Assembly (NCBI RefSeq): GCF_010729665.1
Contig: NZ_AP022610.1
Coordinates: forward strand, 2,232,001-2,296,000
Length of the DNA: 64,000 bases
Direction of reading: 5' to 3'
DNA from: Mycolicibacterium madagascariense
GTDB taxonomy: Bacteria > Actinomycetota > Actinomycetes > Mycobacteriales > Mycobacteriaceae
Both the position numbers and the translations under genes were made by a program. Positions within the stretch are counted from its first letter, which is position 1; each line of letters begins with the position of its first letter. Below, in pieces: positions 12,330 through 21,557 of this stretch. Below the pieces are notes generated by a model. That model did no database searches. It was not told the DNA's origin and saw only the letters and a program-made list of their open reading frames with translations.

Positions 12330-14141
12330 ATTTGTGGCATAGCCGGCGAAATCGCCAGAGGCCGCCCGGCCGATCTCGCGGCCATCGGCGCGATGACCGA
12401 CTGCATGGTTCCCCGGGGCCCCGACGGCGGCGGCGCGTGGGCCGGCGCGGGGGTGGCCTTCGGGCACCGCCGACTCGCCATCATCGACCTCTCCACCACC
12501 GGCCACCAGCCCATGCACGATCCGGAGCTGGGTTTGACGGTGGCGTTCAACGGGTGCATCTACAACTACCCCGAGTTGCGCCAGCAGCTGCTCGGGCTCG
12601 GCTACCGCTTCTTCTCCCACAGTGACACCGAGGTCATCCTCAAGGGCTACCGCGAGTGGGGCGAGCGGGTCGTCGACCACCTCAAGGGCATGTTCGCCTT
12701 CGCGGTGGCCGAGGTCGCCACCGGCCGGGTCGTCATCGCTCGCGACCGCCTCGGCATCAAGCCGCTGTACTGGACCGAGGTCAACGAGGGCGGCGGCACG
12801 GGCGCACTGCGGTTCGCGTCGTCGCTGCCCGCACTGGTCGCCGCGGGCGGGGTCGACACCGATCTCGACCCGGTGGCGTTGAACCACTACCTCAGCTTCC
12901 ACTCCGTCGTGCCGGCCCCGCGGACGATCCTCGCGGGTGTCCGCAAGCTCGAGCCGGGCGCGATCATGCGCATCGAGCCCGACGGCACCAGGACCACGCA
13001 CACGTACTGGGAGCCGGTGTTCGAGCGGGCCACCGAGCGGGCGGACTGGTCGGAGGCGGACTGGCAGGACGCGATCCTGGGCTCGCTGCGCACCGCGGTG
13101 GAGCGCCGCCTGGTGGCCGACGTGCCGGTGGGCTGTCTGCTCTCGGGCGGACTGGACTCCAGCCTCATCGTCGGACTGCTCGCCGAGGCGGGACAGCATG
13201 GGCTGCAAACCTTTTCGATCGGCTTCGAGGCGGCCGGGGGAGAGGAGGGCGACGAGTTCAAGTACTCCGACGTCATCGCCCGCCACTACGGCACCGACCA
13301 CCACCAGATCCGCATCGACACCGCCAGGATGCTGCCGGCGCTGACCGACACCATCGGCGCGATGAGCGAACCCATGATGAGCCATGACTGCGTGGCCTTC
13401 TACCTGCTGTCCGAAGAGGTCAGCAAGCACGTCAAGGTGGTGCAGTCGGGACAGGGCGCCGACGAGATCTTTGCGGGCTACCACTGGTACCCGCCGATGG
13501 CGCAGGCCGCCGACGGCGACCCCGCCGACGCGCTCGCGCGCTACCGCACGGCGTTCTTCGACCGCGACCACGCGGGTCTGGACCGGCTGCTCGCTCCGGC
13601 GTGGCGGCTCCCCGCCGACGTCGCGGGAGACTATGTGCTGGAACACTTCTCGCATCCGGGCGCGGCCACGGCCACCGACCGGGCCCTGCGTCTGGACACG
13701 ACGGTGATGCTCGTCGACGACCCGGTCAAGCGGGTGGACAACATGACGATGGCGTGGGGTCTGGAGGGCCGCGTGCCGTTCCTCGACCACGAACTCGTCG
13801 AGCTGGCCGCCACCTGCCCACCGGAGTTGAAGACGGCCTACGACGGCAAGGGCGTGCTGAAGGAGGCCGCCCGCAAGGTGATTCCGCACGAGGTGATCGA
13901 CCGGCCGAAGGGGTACTTCCCGGTGCCGGCCCTCAAGCACCTCGAGGGTCCGTACCTCGAACTCGTCCGAGATGCGTTGCACAGTGCGGCGGCTCGCGAC
14001 CGCGGGTTGTTCGCCAAGGACGCGGTCGACGCCCTGTTCGCCGATCCCAACGGCAACCTCACCCCGCTGCGCGGAAATCCGTTGTGGCAGATCGGTTTGT
14101 TGGAACTCTGGCTTGCCGACCACGTCGACGGGGCGAGGTAG
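12330..14141 (+). CDS. N-acetylglutaminylglutamine amidotransferase (asparagine synthetase family), ATT start
   Basis: Class II glutamine amidotransferase fused to an asparagine-synthetase ATP-PPi domain, making the amide of the osmolyte N-acetylglutaminylglutamine. The catalytic N-terminal Cys is in CGIAGEIARG. The only codon that places it at position 2 is ATT (12330-12332), 9 nt after GAGGGAG (12314-12320). The nearest upstream in-frame ATG (12237) would add 31 residues before the Cys. The ATP-PPi motif is SGGLDSS (about residues 271-277). The family's Met-Cys start argues strongly for ATT initiation. Product 603 residues; ngg follows after 2 nt. Confidence 0.88.
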   Translation: MCGIAGEIARGRPADLAAIGAMTDCMVPRGPDGGGAWAGAGVAFGHRRLAIIDLSTTGHQPMHDPELGLTVAFNGCIYNYPELRQQLLGLGYRFFSHSDTEVILKGYREWGERVVDHLKGMFAFAVAEVATGRVVIARDRLGIKPLYWTEVNEGGGTGALRFASSLPALVAAGGVDTDLDPVALNHYLSFHSVVPAPRTILAGVRKLEPGAIMRIEPDGTRTTHTYWEPVFERATERADWSEADWQDAILGSLRTAVERRLVADVPVGCLLSGGLDSSLIVGLLAEAGQHGLQTFSIGFEAAGGEEGDEFKYSDVIARHYGTDHHQIRIDTARMLPALTDTIGAMSEPMMSHDCVAFYLLSEEVSKHVKVVQSGQGADEIFAGYHWYPPMAQAADGDPADALARYRTAFFDRDHAGLDRLLAPAWRLPADVAGDYVLEHFSHPGAATATDRALRLDTTVMLVDDPVKRVDNMTMAWGLEGRVPFLDHELVELAATCPPELKTAYDGKGVLKEAARKVIPHEVIDRPKGYFPVPALKHLEGPYLELVRDALHSAAARDRGLFAKDAVDALFADPNGNLTPLRGNPLWQIGLLELWLADHVDGAR

Positions 14142-14143
14142 GC

Positions 14144-15862
14144 ATGGCGCAGGACGTGGACGATGCGGCCGCGGTCGGCGTCGTACAGGATCTGGGCTGG
14201 GGGCGTCTGGTCTTCGGCCAGACGTGCGACGACCCCGAACAGTTCGGCAATGCGCTGCGCGCGGAGGCCAGTGGGCGTCGCGACATCGGGATGTACCTCG
14301 ACGCGCCCCACGTCTTCGTCGCCCTGCATCCGCAGGAGTTCTTCATCGACCCGAGCTTCACCTACCGGATCGACCTGACGAAACCGCTTGCGTACGAACC
14401 GTCTTCGGTGCCGGGGCTGTCGGTTCGCCCGGTGCGCGACGTCGAGGACTGTGCGGCGATCAACCAGCTCTACCTGCAGTGTCGGATGGTCCCCGCCGAC
14501 GTGGACCTGATGTGGGACAACAGCCAGCATCAGCAGCACATGGTGTACCTCGTCGTGACCGACGACGAGTCCGGTGACGTCGTCGGCACCGTCACCGGCA
14601 TCGACCACGTCCAGCTCTTCGGCGACGAGGAGAACGGCTCGAGCCTGTGGTGCCTCGCGGTCGACCCGACGCTGTCGCGCCCGGGGGTCGGCGGCCTGCT
14701 GGTGCGCTCGCTGATCGACGAGTTCATCCAGCGCGGGCGGGCGCAGATGGACCTGTCGGTGCTGCACGACAACGAAGGCGCCATCGCGCTGTACGAGCGG
14801 ATGGGCTTCGTGCGGGTCCCGGTGCTCGGCGTCAAGCGCAAGAACGCGATCAACGAGAAGCTGTTCGCCCCCGCCAAGTCGGAAGAGGAACTCTCCCAAC
14901 TGAATCCGTACGCGCGGATCATCGCCGACGAGGCCATCATGCGCGGTATCGCGGTGCACGTGCTCGACGCCAAGGGCGGTTACCTCAAGCTGACGCACGG
15001 CGGCACCAGCGTCGTCACCAGGGAGTCGCTGTCGGAGCTCACCAACGCCGTCGCGATGAGCAGGTGCGACGACAAGCGCGTCGCCCGCCGGGTGGTCGCC
15101 GAGGCGGGCATCCGCGTGCCCAGGGGGCGCACCGCGACGTTCGACGAGCAGGATCACGACTTCCTCGCCGAGGTCGGGTCGGTCGTGGTTAAGCCGGCCC
15201 GCGGTGAGCAGGGCGCGGGCATCACCGTCGGCGTGACGAGCCCCGCCGACCTCGACCGCGCGCTCGAACTGGCGGCCCAGCACAGTCCGGAGGTGCTGAT
15301 CGAGGAGCTCTGCGACGGCCAGGACCTGCGCGTGGTAGTGATCAACGGCAAGGTGATCGCCGCGGCGCTGCGGCGTCCCCCCGAGGTCGTCGGCAGCGGC
15401 GACCACACGATCCGCCAGCTGGTGGAGGCGCAGAGCCGGCGCCGGGCGGCGGCCACGCACGGCGAATCGACCATCCCCATCGACGGTCTCACCGAGGACA
15501 CCGTGCGCGAGGCGGGCTACGAGCTGGACGACGTGCTGCCGCTCAACGAACACCTGACCGTGCGGCGCACCGCCAACCTGCACACCGGCGGGACCATCCG
15601 CGACGTGACCGACGAGCTGCACCCCGTCCTGGCGAAGGTCGCCGTCGACGCCGCCGACGCCATCGGCATCCCGGTGACCGGCATCGACCTGATGGTGCCG
15701 TCGGTGTCCGGCGAGGAGTACGCCTTCATCGAGGCGAACGAGCGTCCTGGCCTGGCGAACCACGAGCCGCGACCGACGGCGCAGGCGTTCGTCGACTTCC
15801 TGTTTCCCCGGACCGCAGCGACGCCGTGGGCGTGGCAACCCGACCCCGTCGAACAGGACTGA
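14144..15862 (+). CDS. ngg: N-acetylglutaminylglutamine synthetase (GNAT + ATP-grasp)
   Basis: Two-domain enzyme of 572 residues that builds N-acetyl-Gln-Gln. The N-terminal half is a GNAT acetyltransferase (LWCLAVDPTLSRPGVGGLLVRSL, YERMGFVRVPV, about residues 165-225). The C-terminal half is an ATP-grasp ligase (VVVKPARGEQGAGITVG; EELCDGQDLRVVV; EANERPGLANHEPR near the end). The ATG follows the upstream stop after 2 nt, with GAGG at 14135-14138, so the two genes are probably co-translated. Together with the flanking genes it forms an NAGGN compatible-solute operon. Confidence 0.92.
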   Translation: MAQDVDDAAAVGVVQDLGWGRLVFGQTCDDPEQFGNALRAEASGRRDIGMYLDAPHVFVALHPQEFFIDPSFTYRIDLTKPLAYEPSSVPGLSVRPVRDVEDCAAINQLYLQCRMVPADVDLMWDNSQHQQHMVYLVVTDDESGDVVGTVTGIDHVQLFGDEENGSSLWCLAVDPTLSRPGVGGLLVRSLIDEFIQRGRAQMDLSVLHDNEGAIALYERMGFVRVPVLGVKRKNAINEKLFAPAKSEEELSQLNPYARIIADEAIMRGIAVHVLDAKGGYLKLTHGGTSVVTRESLSELTNAVAMSRCDDKRVARRVVAEAGIRVPRGRTATFDEQDHDFLAEVGSVVVKPARGEQGAGITVGVTSPADLDRALELAAQHSPEVLIEELCDGQDLRVVVINGKVIAAALRRPPEVVGSGDHTIRQLVEAQSRRRAAATHGESTIPIDGLTEDTVREAGYELDDVLPLNEHLTVRRTANLHTGGTIRDVTDELHPVLAKVAVDAADAIGIPVTGIDLMVPSVSGEEYAFIEANERPGLANHEPRPTAQAFVDFLFPRTAATPWAWQPDPVEQD

Positions 15863-15963
15863 GCGACGCTAGGCTGCCGTCCGGGGACGTCGAGACCCCG
15901 ACGCCCCAGCCTCACCCCGCCCCCGTCGCTCCCGCTCGCCCCAGGTAGACCCGAAAGGCCACC

Positions 15964-17211
15964 TTGACCGACCTCGCGCCCACCGCCGCCCGGATGCCCG
16001 CAGACGACCGCAGCTGGATGGTCGACACGTTGCTGGCCCTGCTGCAGACGCCGAGCCCGTCCGGCCGCACGGACGCGGTGATGCGATTGATCGGCAGCAT
16101 TCTCGACGACCTCGGCGTGCCCTTCACGCTGACCCGTCGGGGCGCGTTGACCGCGGAGCTGCCGGGCGCGTCGTCGACGATCGACCGGGCCATCGTCGTG
16201 CACGCGGACACCATCGGCTGCATGGTGCGCGCGCTGAAGGACAACGGCAGGCTGGAGCTGGTTCCGGTCGGCACGTTCTCGGCGCGGTTCGCCGCCGGCG
16301 CGCGCGTGCGCATCTTCACCGATGACAGCAATGCGTTCATTACCGGAACGGTCATGCCGCTCAAGGCTTCTGGACATGCCTTCGGCGACGAGATCGACAC
16401 CCAGCCGACGGATTGGGAGCACGTCGAGGTCCGGGTCGACCGCAACGTGTCCACGCGCGACGACCTGGTGGCCCTCGGGATGAACGTCGGCGACTTCGTC
16501 GCGTTCATCACCAGCCCCGAACTGACCGAGGACGGGTTCATCGTCTCGCGTCACCTCGACGGCAAGGCCGGCGTCGCCGTCGCCCTCGCGCTGGCCCGCC
16601 ACGTGATGAGCAACGAGGTGGTGCTGCCGCACCGCACGACGATCATGGTGACGATCACCGAGGAGGTCGGGCACGGCGCCAGTAGCGGGTTGCCACCGGA
16701 CGTCGCCGAGCTGATCTCGGTCGACAACGCGGTATGCGCCCCGGGGCAACACTCCCTCGAGCACGGCGTGACCATCCCGATGGCCGACCTGCACGGCCCG
16801 TTCGACTACCACCTCACCCGCAAGCTGCTGCGGCTGGCGAAGGAACAGGGCATCGAGCACGCCCGCGACATCTTCCGCTTCTACCGCTCCGACGCGGCGG
16901 CGGCGATCGAGGCGGGGGCCAACACGCGGGCCGCGCTGGTGGCGTTCGGGCTCGACGGCAGCCACGGCTGGGAGCGCAGCCACCTCGACTCGCTATCCGC
17001 GTGCTACCTGTTGCTCCAGGGCTGGCTGCGCACCCCGCTGACGTTCGCGACGTGGGACGCTAACCCGACGGGCAAGCTCCGCGACTTCCCGTACTCCAAG
17101 CAGCCCGCGCCGAGCGAGCAGTGGGTCCCGCTGTCGCGCGGTGACCACACCGAGCCGGGGGACGTCTCGCCCGGCACGCACTGGCCGCCGTCGGAGGGGC
17201 CGCAGGCCTGA
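15964..17211 (+). CDS. NAGGN-system M42-family aminopeptidase-like protein
   Basis: M42/M18-like metallopeptidase of 415 residues found in osmoprotectant NAGGN loci; possibly it recycles or trims the dipeptide. TTG start preceded by GAAAGG. Visible metal-binding segments are AIVVHADTIG, DGKAGVAVALAL, ITEEVGHGAS and LEHGVTIPM. It is the third gene of the NAGGN cluster, about 100 nt after ngg. The family assignment is good; the true substrate is unknown. Confidence 0.85.
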   Translation: MTDLAPTAARMPADDRSWMVDTLLALLQTPSPSGRTDAVMRLIGSILDDLGVPFTLTRRGALTAELPGASSTIDRAIVVHADTIGCMVRALKDNGRLELVPVGTFSARFAAGARVRIFTDDSNAFITGTVMPLKASGHAFGDEIDTQPTDWEHVEVRVDRNVSTRDDLVALGMNVGDFVAFITSPELTEDGFIVSRHLDGKAGVAVALALARHVMSNEVVLPHRTTIMVTITEEVGHGASSGLPPDVAELISVDNAVCAPGQHSLEHGVTIPMADLHGPFDYHLTRKLLRLAKEQGIEHARDIFRFYRSDAAAAIEAGANTRAALVAFGLDGSHGWERSHLDSLSACYLLLQGWLRTPLTFATWDANPTGKLRDFPYSKQPAPSEQWVPLSRGDHTEPGDVSPGTHWPPSEGPQA

Positions 17212-17283
17212 GCGCACGCGAGTTGCCGCGCCTTCTCGGCATTCGCGTTCGGCGAGGGTGCGCCGGGCGGTAGAACTGGTCCC

Positions 17284-17700
17284 ATGTTGAGCCTGGAAGA
17301 GATCTCCGATCGCCTCGAGATACAGCAGCTCCTCGTCGCGTACTCGACCGCGATCGACACCCGCCGCTTCGACGACCTGGACCGCGTCTTCACCCCCGAC
17401 GCCTACATCGACTATCGCGCCATGGGCGGCATCGACGGCAGCTTCGGCGACGTCAAGGCGTGGCTCGCCGAGGTGCTTCCCAACTTCCCGGCCTACTCGC
17501 ACCTGATCGGCAACTTCGACGTGACGCTCGACGGCGACACCGCGTCGTCGCGGGTGCTGTGCTTCAACCCGATGGTCCTCGGTGGCGATGGCCAGATCCT
17601 GTTCTGCGGGCTGTGGTACGACGACGAGTTCGTCCGCACCGCCGACGGGTGGCGGATGACGCGTCGCGTCGAGACGAAGTGCTTCGACAAGGTCGTCTGA
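17284..17700 (+). CDS. SnoaL-like / NTF2-fold protein
   Basis: 138-residue single-domain NTF2-like protein of the SnoaL_4 type. The opening EEISDRLEIQQLLVAYSTAIDTRRFDDLDRVFTPDA is typical of the fold's first helices, and the tail GWRMTRRVETKCF of its last strands. Homologues include M. tuberculosis Rv2910c, which also lies beside rpsP. Such proteins are small-molecule isomerases, dehydratases or binders; no specific substrate is suggested here. It could be a ligand carrier rather than an enzyme. Confidence 0.85.
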   Translation: MLSLEEISDRLEIQQLLVAYSTAIDTRRFDDLDRVFTPDAYIDYRAMGGIDGSFGDVKAWLAEVLPNFPAYSHLIGNFDVTLDGDTASSRVLCFNPMVLGGDGQILFCGLWYDDEFVRTADGWRMTRRVETKCFDKVV

Positions 17701-17732
17701 CCCCTCTGCCTCCGTCGGTGGGGGATCGGCAG

Positions 17733-17766
17733 CGATTTCCGTCCGACCTGCGCCCTCTGGCACAAT
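17733..17766 (+). promoter_or_regulatory. Promoter of the rpsP-khpA-rimM-trmD operon
   Basis: CGATTTC (17733-17739) and, 23 nt from its start, TCTGGCACAAT (17756-17766) form an extended -10 (TGG-CACAAT). The same two blocks with identical spacing occur upstream of rplS (20954-20987), and both sit about 142 nt before the start codon. That predicts a 5' leader of about 135 nt. The shared initial transcribed motif G-N-TGTCTGC also matches. The promoter call rests on this conservation. Confidence 0.6.
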
Positions 17767-17907
17767 GGTCGGCTGTCTGCCCCGCGACACGGTTCGACGC
17801 GTTCGATGCGCCGCGCGGCGGTCACACACGCAAGGCAAGACCGGACCGGGCAACCCGCCCGAGTCGCTGAATTGCCAGCGTGGCAATCAACAGGAGAACG
17901 TTCGACC

Positions 17908-18378
17908 ATGGCTGTCAAGATCAAACTCGCCCGCTTCGGCAAGATTCGCAACCCCCAGTACCGCATCGCCGTCGCCGACGCGCGCAACCGTCGCGACGGG
18001 CGCGCCATCGAGGTCATCGGCAAGTACCACCCGAAGGAAGAGCCGAGCCTCATCGAGATCGACTCGGAGCGTGCGCAGTACTGGTTGGGCGTCGGTGCCC
18101 AGCCCACCGAGCCCGTGCTCGCGCTGCTGAAGGTGACCGGAGACTGGCAGAAGTTCAAGGGCCTGCCGGGCGCCGAGGGCACGCTGAAGCACCCGGAGCC
18201 CAAGCCCAGCAAGCTGGATCTGTTCAACGCTGCGCTCGCCGCCGCCGACGACGCCCCGACCGGTGACGCCACCCCGGCCAAGAAGAAGAAGGCCCCGGCC
18301 AAGAAGGCCGACGACGCGGACGCCGCCGAGGCCGCACCCGCGGAGGCCGCAGCCGCTGACGCCGCGCCTGCCGAATGA
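17908..18378 (+). CDS. rpsP: 30S ribosomal protein bS16
   Basis: Ribosomal protein bS16 of 156 residues. The conserved core [22 protein letters not shown] is followed by an Ala/Lys/Pro-rich C-terminal extension (about residues 115-156), typical of mycobacteria and longer than the roughly 80-residue E. coli protein. AGGAG precedes the ATG. The stop overlaps the ATG of the KH-domain gene by 4 nt, showing translational coupling in the rpsP-khpA-rimM-trmD operon. Confidence 0.98.
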   Translation: MAVKIKLARFGKIRNPQYRIAVADARNRRDGRAIEVIGKYHPKEEPSLIEIDSERAQYWLGVGAQPTEPVLALLKVTGDWQKFKGLPGAEGTLKHPEPKPSKLDLFNAALAAADDAPTGDATPAKKKKAPAKKADDADAAEAAPAEAAAADAAPAE

Positions 18379-18617
18379 GCACCGTCGTCGTCGACGCCGT
18401 CGAGCACCTGGTGCGCGGCATCGTCGACAACCCCGATGACGTCCGTGTCGACCTGGTGACCAACCGCCGCGGCCGCACCGTCGAGGTGCACGTGCACCCC
18501 GACGACCTCGGCAAGGTCATCGGCCGGGGCGGCCGCACCGCGACGGCGCTGCGCACGCTGGTGGCCGGCATCGGCGGCCGCGGCATCCGCGTCGACGTGG
18601 TGGACACCGACCAGTAG
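18375..18617 (+). CDS. khpA: KH-domain RNA-binding protein KhpA
   Basis: 80-residue KH-domain protein that binds RNA and in Gram-positives partners KhpB. The GxxG loop is GRGGRT (about residues 50-55) inside [21 protein letters not shown]. It corresponds to Rv2908c. The ATG overlaps the rpsP stop (ATGA), and rimM follows after 6 nt. The family is certain; its RNA targets are not known from sequence. Confidence 0.93.
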   Translation: MSTVVVDAVEHLVRGIVDNPDDVRVDLVTNRRGRTVEVHVHPDDLGKVIGRGGRTATALRTLVAGIGGRGIRVDVVDTDQ

Positions 18618-18623
18618 GCGCGC

Positions 18624-19154
18624 GTGGACCTCGTCGTCGGACGTGTCGTCAAGGCGCATGGCATCGGCGGCGAGGTCGTCGTCGACGTCCGCACCGACGA
18701 CCCGTATGACCGCTTCTCCCCGGGCAGCACCTTGCGCGCCAGGGCGAAGGACGCGAGCGAGCGCCGTTTCGTCGTGGACTCGATGCGCGAGCACGGCGGT
18801 CGGCTGCTGCTCCGCCTCGACGGCGTCGGCTCACGCGATGCGGCAGATGCGTTGCGCGGCAGCCTGTTCATCGTCGACACCGCTGACCTGCCGCCTATCG
18901 AGGACCCCGACGAGTTCTACGACCATCAACTCGAAGGGTTGGCCGTGCGCACGCTGGCCGGCGCCGAGGTGGGCACCGTCGCCGAGGTGCTGCACACCGC
19001 GGCGGGGGAGATCCTGGCCGTGCGGCCCACCGCGGGGGACGGCCCCGAGGTGCTGATCCCGTTCGTCGGGGCGATCGTCACCGCGGTCTCGCTGCAGGAC
19101 GGGGTCATCGAGATCGATCCTCCCGACGGTCTGCTGGACCTGGATTCGATCTAG
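18624..19154 (+). CDS. rimM: 16S rRNA processing protein RimM
   Basis: Ribosome maturation factor for the 30S head, which interacts with uS19. GTG start, 176 residues. The N-terminal RimM barrel ([24 protein letters not shown]) is followed by a PRC-barrel domain ([15 protein letters not shown]...[13 protein letters not shown]). It lies between khpA and trmD with gaps under 10 nt, as in the conserved bacterial rpsP operon. Confidence 0.96.
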   Translation: MDLVVGRVVKAHGIGGEVVVDVRTDDPYDRFSPGSTLRARAKDASERRFVVDSMREHGGRLLLRLDGVGSRDAADALRGSLFIVDTADLPPIEDPDEFYDHQLEGLAVRTLAGAEVGTVAEVLHTAAGEILAVRPTAGDGPEVLIPFVGAIVTAVSLQDGVIEIDPPDGLLDLDSI

Positions 19155-19163
19155 GCGCGCGCC

Positions 19164-19850
19164 ATGCGTATCGACGTCGTCACGATCTTCCCCGACTACC
19201 TCGACCCCCTGCGACAGTCGTTGCCGGGCAAGGCGATCGCCAACGGCATCGTCGACATCGCCGTGCACGACCTGCGGCGCTGGACCCGCGACGTGCACCA
19301 CTCGGTCGACGACTCGCCGTACGGCGGCGGCCCCGGCATGGTCATGAAGGCACCGGTATGGGGGGAGGCCCTCGACGAGATCTGTTCGGAAGCAACGCTT
19401 CTCGTCGTGCCGACGCCCGCGGGGACGCCGTTCCGCCAGGCCGACGCGCAACGGTGGAGCACCGAGGCGCACCTCGTCTTCGCCTGCGGTCGCTACGAGG
19501 GCATCGACCAGCGCGTCGTCGACGACGCCTCACGCCGCATGCGGGTCGAGGAGGTGTCGATCGGTGACTACGTGCTTCCCGGTGGGGAGTCGGCGGCACT
19601 GGTGATGATCGAGGCCGTCGTCCGTCTGCTGCCCGACGTCCTCGGCAATCCGGCGTCACACCAACAGGATTCGCATTCCGTGGACCAGGACGGCCTGCTC
19701 GAGGGGCCGAGCTACACGCGGCCGCCGACCTGGCGCGACCTCGACGTGCCGCCGGTGCTGCTCTCGGGCGACCACGCCAAGGTGGCGGCCTGGCGTCGCG
19801 AACAGTCCGTGCAGCGCACCCGCGAGCGCAGGCCCGACCTGCTGCGGTAG
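19164..19850 (+). CDS. trmD: tRNA (guanine-N1)-methyltransferase TrmD
   Basis: SPOUT-class enzyme that methylates G37 N1 of tRNAs and prevents frameshifting. 228 residues starting [20 protein letters not shown]. Knot and SAM-binding motifs are [31 protein letters not shown] and [24 protein letters not shown]. It is the last gene of the operon; its stop is 1 nt from the convergent LppW-like gene. Confidence 0.97.
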   Translation: MRIDVVTIFPDYLDPLRQSLPGKAIANGIVDIAVHDLRRWTRDVHHSVDDSPYGGGPGMVMKAPVWGEALDEICSEATLLVVPTPAGTPFRQADAQRWSTEAHLVFACGRYEGIDQRVVDDASRRMRVEEVSIGDYVLPGGESAALVMIEAVVRLLPDVLGNPASHQQDSHSVDQDGLLEGPSYTRPPTWRDLDVPPVLLSGDHAKVAAWRREQSVQRTRERRPDLLR

Positions 19851-19851
19851 G

Positions 19852-20799
19852 TCAGATCCGCCCGCCGGGGAACATCGTCTCGACCGCCTTGGTGATGGTG
19901 GCCCGCGCGTCGTCGGCGTCGGTGGCCTGCATCGAGCTGATCGCCATGACGTAGCGACGGTCGGGCCCGATCACGCCGGTGGAGACGTGCAGCCAGTCCT
20001 GTCCGATGCAGCACATCCAACCCTGTTTGACCGCAACGGGTTCGGAGGTCAGGGCGTCCGGGATGCCGAACCGTTGCGGGTACACCCCGCCCGGCACCAT
20101 GCCGTCGGGCGCGGTGGGGGTCGACGCCGCGAGGTTGGACAGGATGAGGCTGGCCTGCTCCGGCGGCAGGCCACCGGTGCCGGCCAACATCATGTCGTAG
20201 TAGTGGACGAGGTCGGTCACCGAGCTCGTGGTGTTGAACCACCGCCCGTTGTCCGGCGCGCTGGTGGAGGTCAGCCCGTAGCGCGCCACCACGCGGTCGA
20301 TGATGGCGCTGCCGCCACCGCGGTTCCAGAAGTCCTCCGCCGCGGTGTCGTCGGAGGAGCGCAGCATGCGATCGAAGGCCGCGCGGTCGTCGGGGGTGAG
20401 CGTCGTCTGCCCCTTGGACACCTGGAGCAGCAGGTCGTCGGCGATGAAGAGCTTGGCGACGGACGCGATGGCCACGGCGCCCCCGCCGGTGGTCACCAGT
20501 TGCCCAGTGTTTCGATCGAGCACGGCGACGGTGATGTCGGCGCCGTCGTCGGCGGCCTCGGCGGTCGCCCGTCGCGCGCGTTCGTCGAGCCCGGCGAAGG
20601 CCGCGGACGGCTGACCCGGGAGTGCCGCCGGGAGCGCGGCGATGCTGTCGACCGGGGCGACGACGGTCAGTTGCGCCGAGGCGACCGAGGGGGCGGAGGC
20701 GGCGGCCCCCGGTTCGCATGCCGTCGCGGCACTCACGGTGCCCGCGGCGAGCACGGTGAGGGCGGCGACTGCGAGCAGCTTCGCCGGCCGCCTGTGCAT
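19852..20799 (-). CDS. lppW: LppW-like lipoprotein with serine-hydrolase fold
   Basis: 315-residue predicted lipoprotein with a beta-lactamase/transpeptidase-like fold. The ATG at 20799 is chosen because GGGAGGG precedes it; a longer frame from 20877 lacks an initiation site. The signal peptide ends at a lipobox-like cysteine (VSAATAC, about residue 28). SVAK (within [11 protein letters not shown]) resembles an SxxK active site. Rv2905 (lppW) has the same place between trmD and rplS. Whether it is catalytically active is uncertain, as I see no clear KTG box. Confidence 0.82.
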   Translation of the reverse strand: MHRRPAKLLAVAALTVLAAGTVSAATACEPGAAASAPSVASAQLTVVAPVDSIAALPAALPGQPSAAFAGLDERARRATAEAADDGADITVAVLDRNTGQLVTTGGGAVAIASVAKLFIADDLLLQVSKGQTTLTPDDRAAFDRMLRSSDDTAAEDFWNRGGGSAIIDRVVARYGLTSTSAPDNGRWFNTTSSVTDLVHYYDMMLAGTGGLPPEQASLILSNLAASTPTAPDGMVPGGVYPQRFGIPDALTSEPVAVKQGWMCCIGQDWLHVSTGVIGPDRRYVMAISSMQATDADDARATITKAVETMFPGGRI

Positions 20800-20953
20800 G
20801 GCCCTCCCCGGGACGCGTCGGATGGACGTCTTCGTGCACTGGCGCACGGCCGTTGGATCGTTTGCCAGAGCCCACACACTAAACGCTGGACGCCGTCACC
20901 GCGCGGGCACGCGCGCCCGCCTCCACGGCGCTGGGGCGACGGGTGCCCGGGTA

Positions 20954-20987
20954 CGATTTCGTGCGTCGGGTGCCCGTCTGGCACAAT
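20954..20987 (+). promoter_or_regulatory. Promoter of rplS, twin of the rpsP promoter
   Basis: CGATTTC (20954-20960) and TCTGGCACAAT (20977-20987) repeat the rpsP promoter blocks at the same 23-nt offset. The distance to the rplS GTG is 143 nt, against 142 nt for rpsP. The 20800-21129 interval otherwise holds the LppW 5' region and this leader; I see no other gene in it. Confidence 0.6.
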
Positions 20988-21129
20988 CGACCAGTTGTCT
21001 GCGCACGGCAGGGGCGTAACGCCTCCGCCTGCTGCGACATACGAAAGACCTCGGCCCGACCGCGCGTCGCACCTCGACGTGGCGTTCACGGCCGCCGACG
21101 AGAACTACGAACCGCGAGGAAGTGTCACC

Positions 21130-21471
21130 GTGAACACCCTGGACTTCATCGACCAGTCGTCGCTGCGCGACGACATCCCGACCTTCAGCCCCGGCGACAC
21201 CGTGAACGTCCACGTGAAGGTCATCGAGGGTTCCAAGGAGCGCGTCCAGGTGTTCAAGGGCGTCGTGCTGCGCAGGCAGGGTGGCGGCGTCCGCGAGACC
21301 TTCACCGTGCGCAAGGAGAGCTACGGCGTCGGCGTCGAGCGGACGTTCCCCGTGCACTCCCCGAACATCGATCACATCGACGTCGTGACCCGCGGTGACG
21401 TGCGTCGCGCCAAGCTGTACTACCTCCGCGAGCTTCGTGGCAAGAAGGCGAAGATCAAGGAAAAGCGCTGA
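21130..21471 (+). CDS. rplS: 50S ribosomal protein bL19
   Basis: Ribosomal protein bL19 of 113 residues at the 30S-50S interface. The GTG start gives [19 protein letters not shown], with GAGGAAG upstream. Family motifs [29 protein letters not shown] and [13 protein letters not shown] are present. It is transcribed from the conserved promoter about 143 nt upstream, and lepB follows. Confidence 0.98.
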   Translation: MNTLDFIDQSSLRDDIPTFSPGDTVNVHVKVIEGSKERVQVFKGVVLRRQGGGVRETFTVRKESYGVGVERTFPVHSPNIDHIDVVTRGDVRRAKLYYLRELRGKKAKIKEKR

Positions 21472-21557
21472 CCGGCACCGGCGTCGGACTCGGACGGGCC
21501 TGACGGTTGGACCCCGACGCGAGCGGCCGCAACCAGGGGGCTGGCTACTCTGATGGC

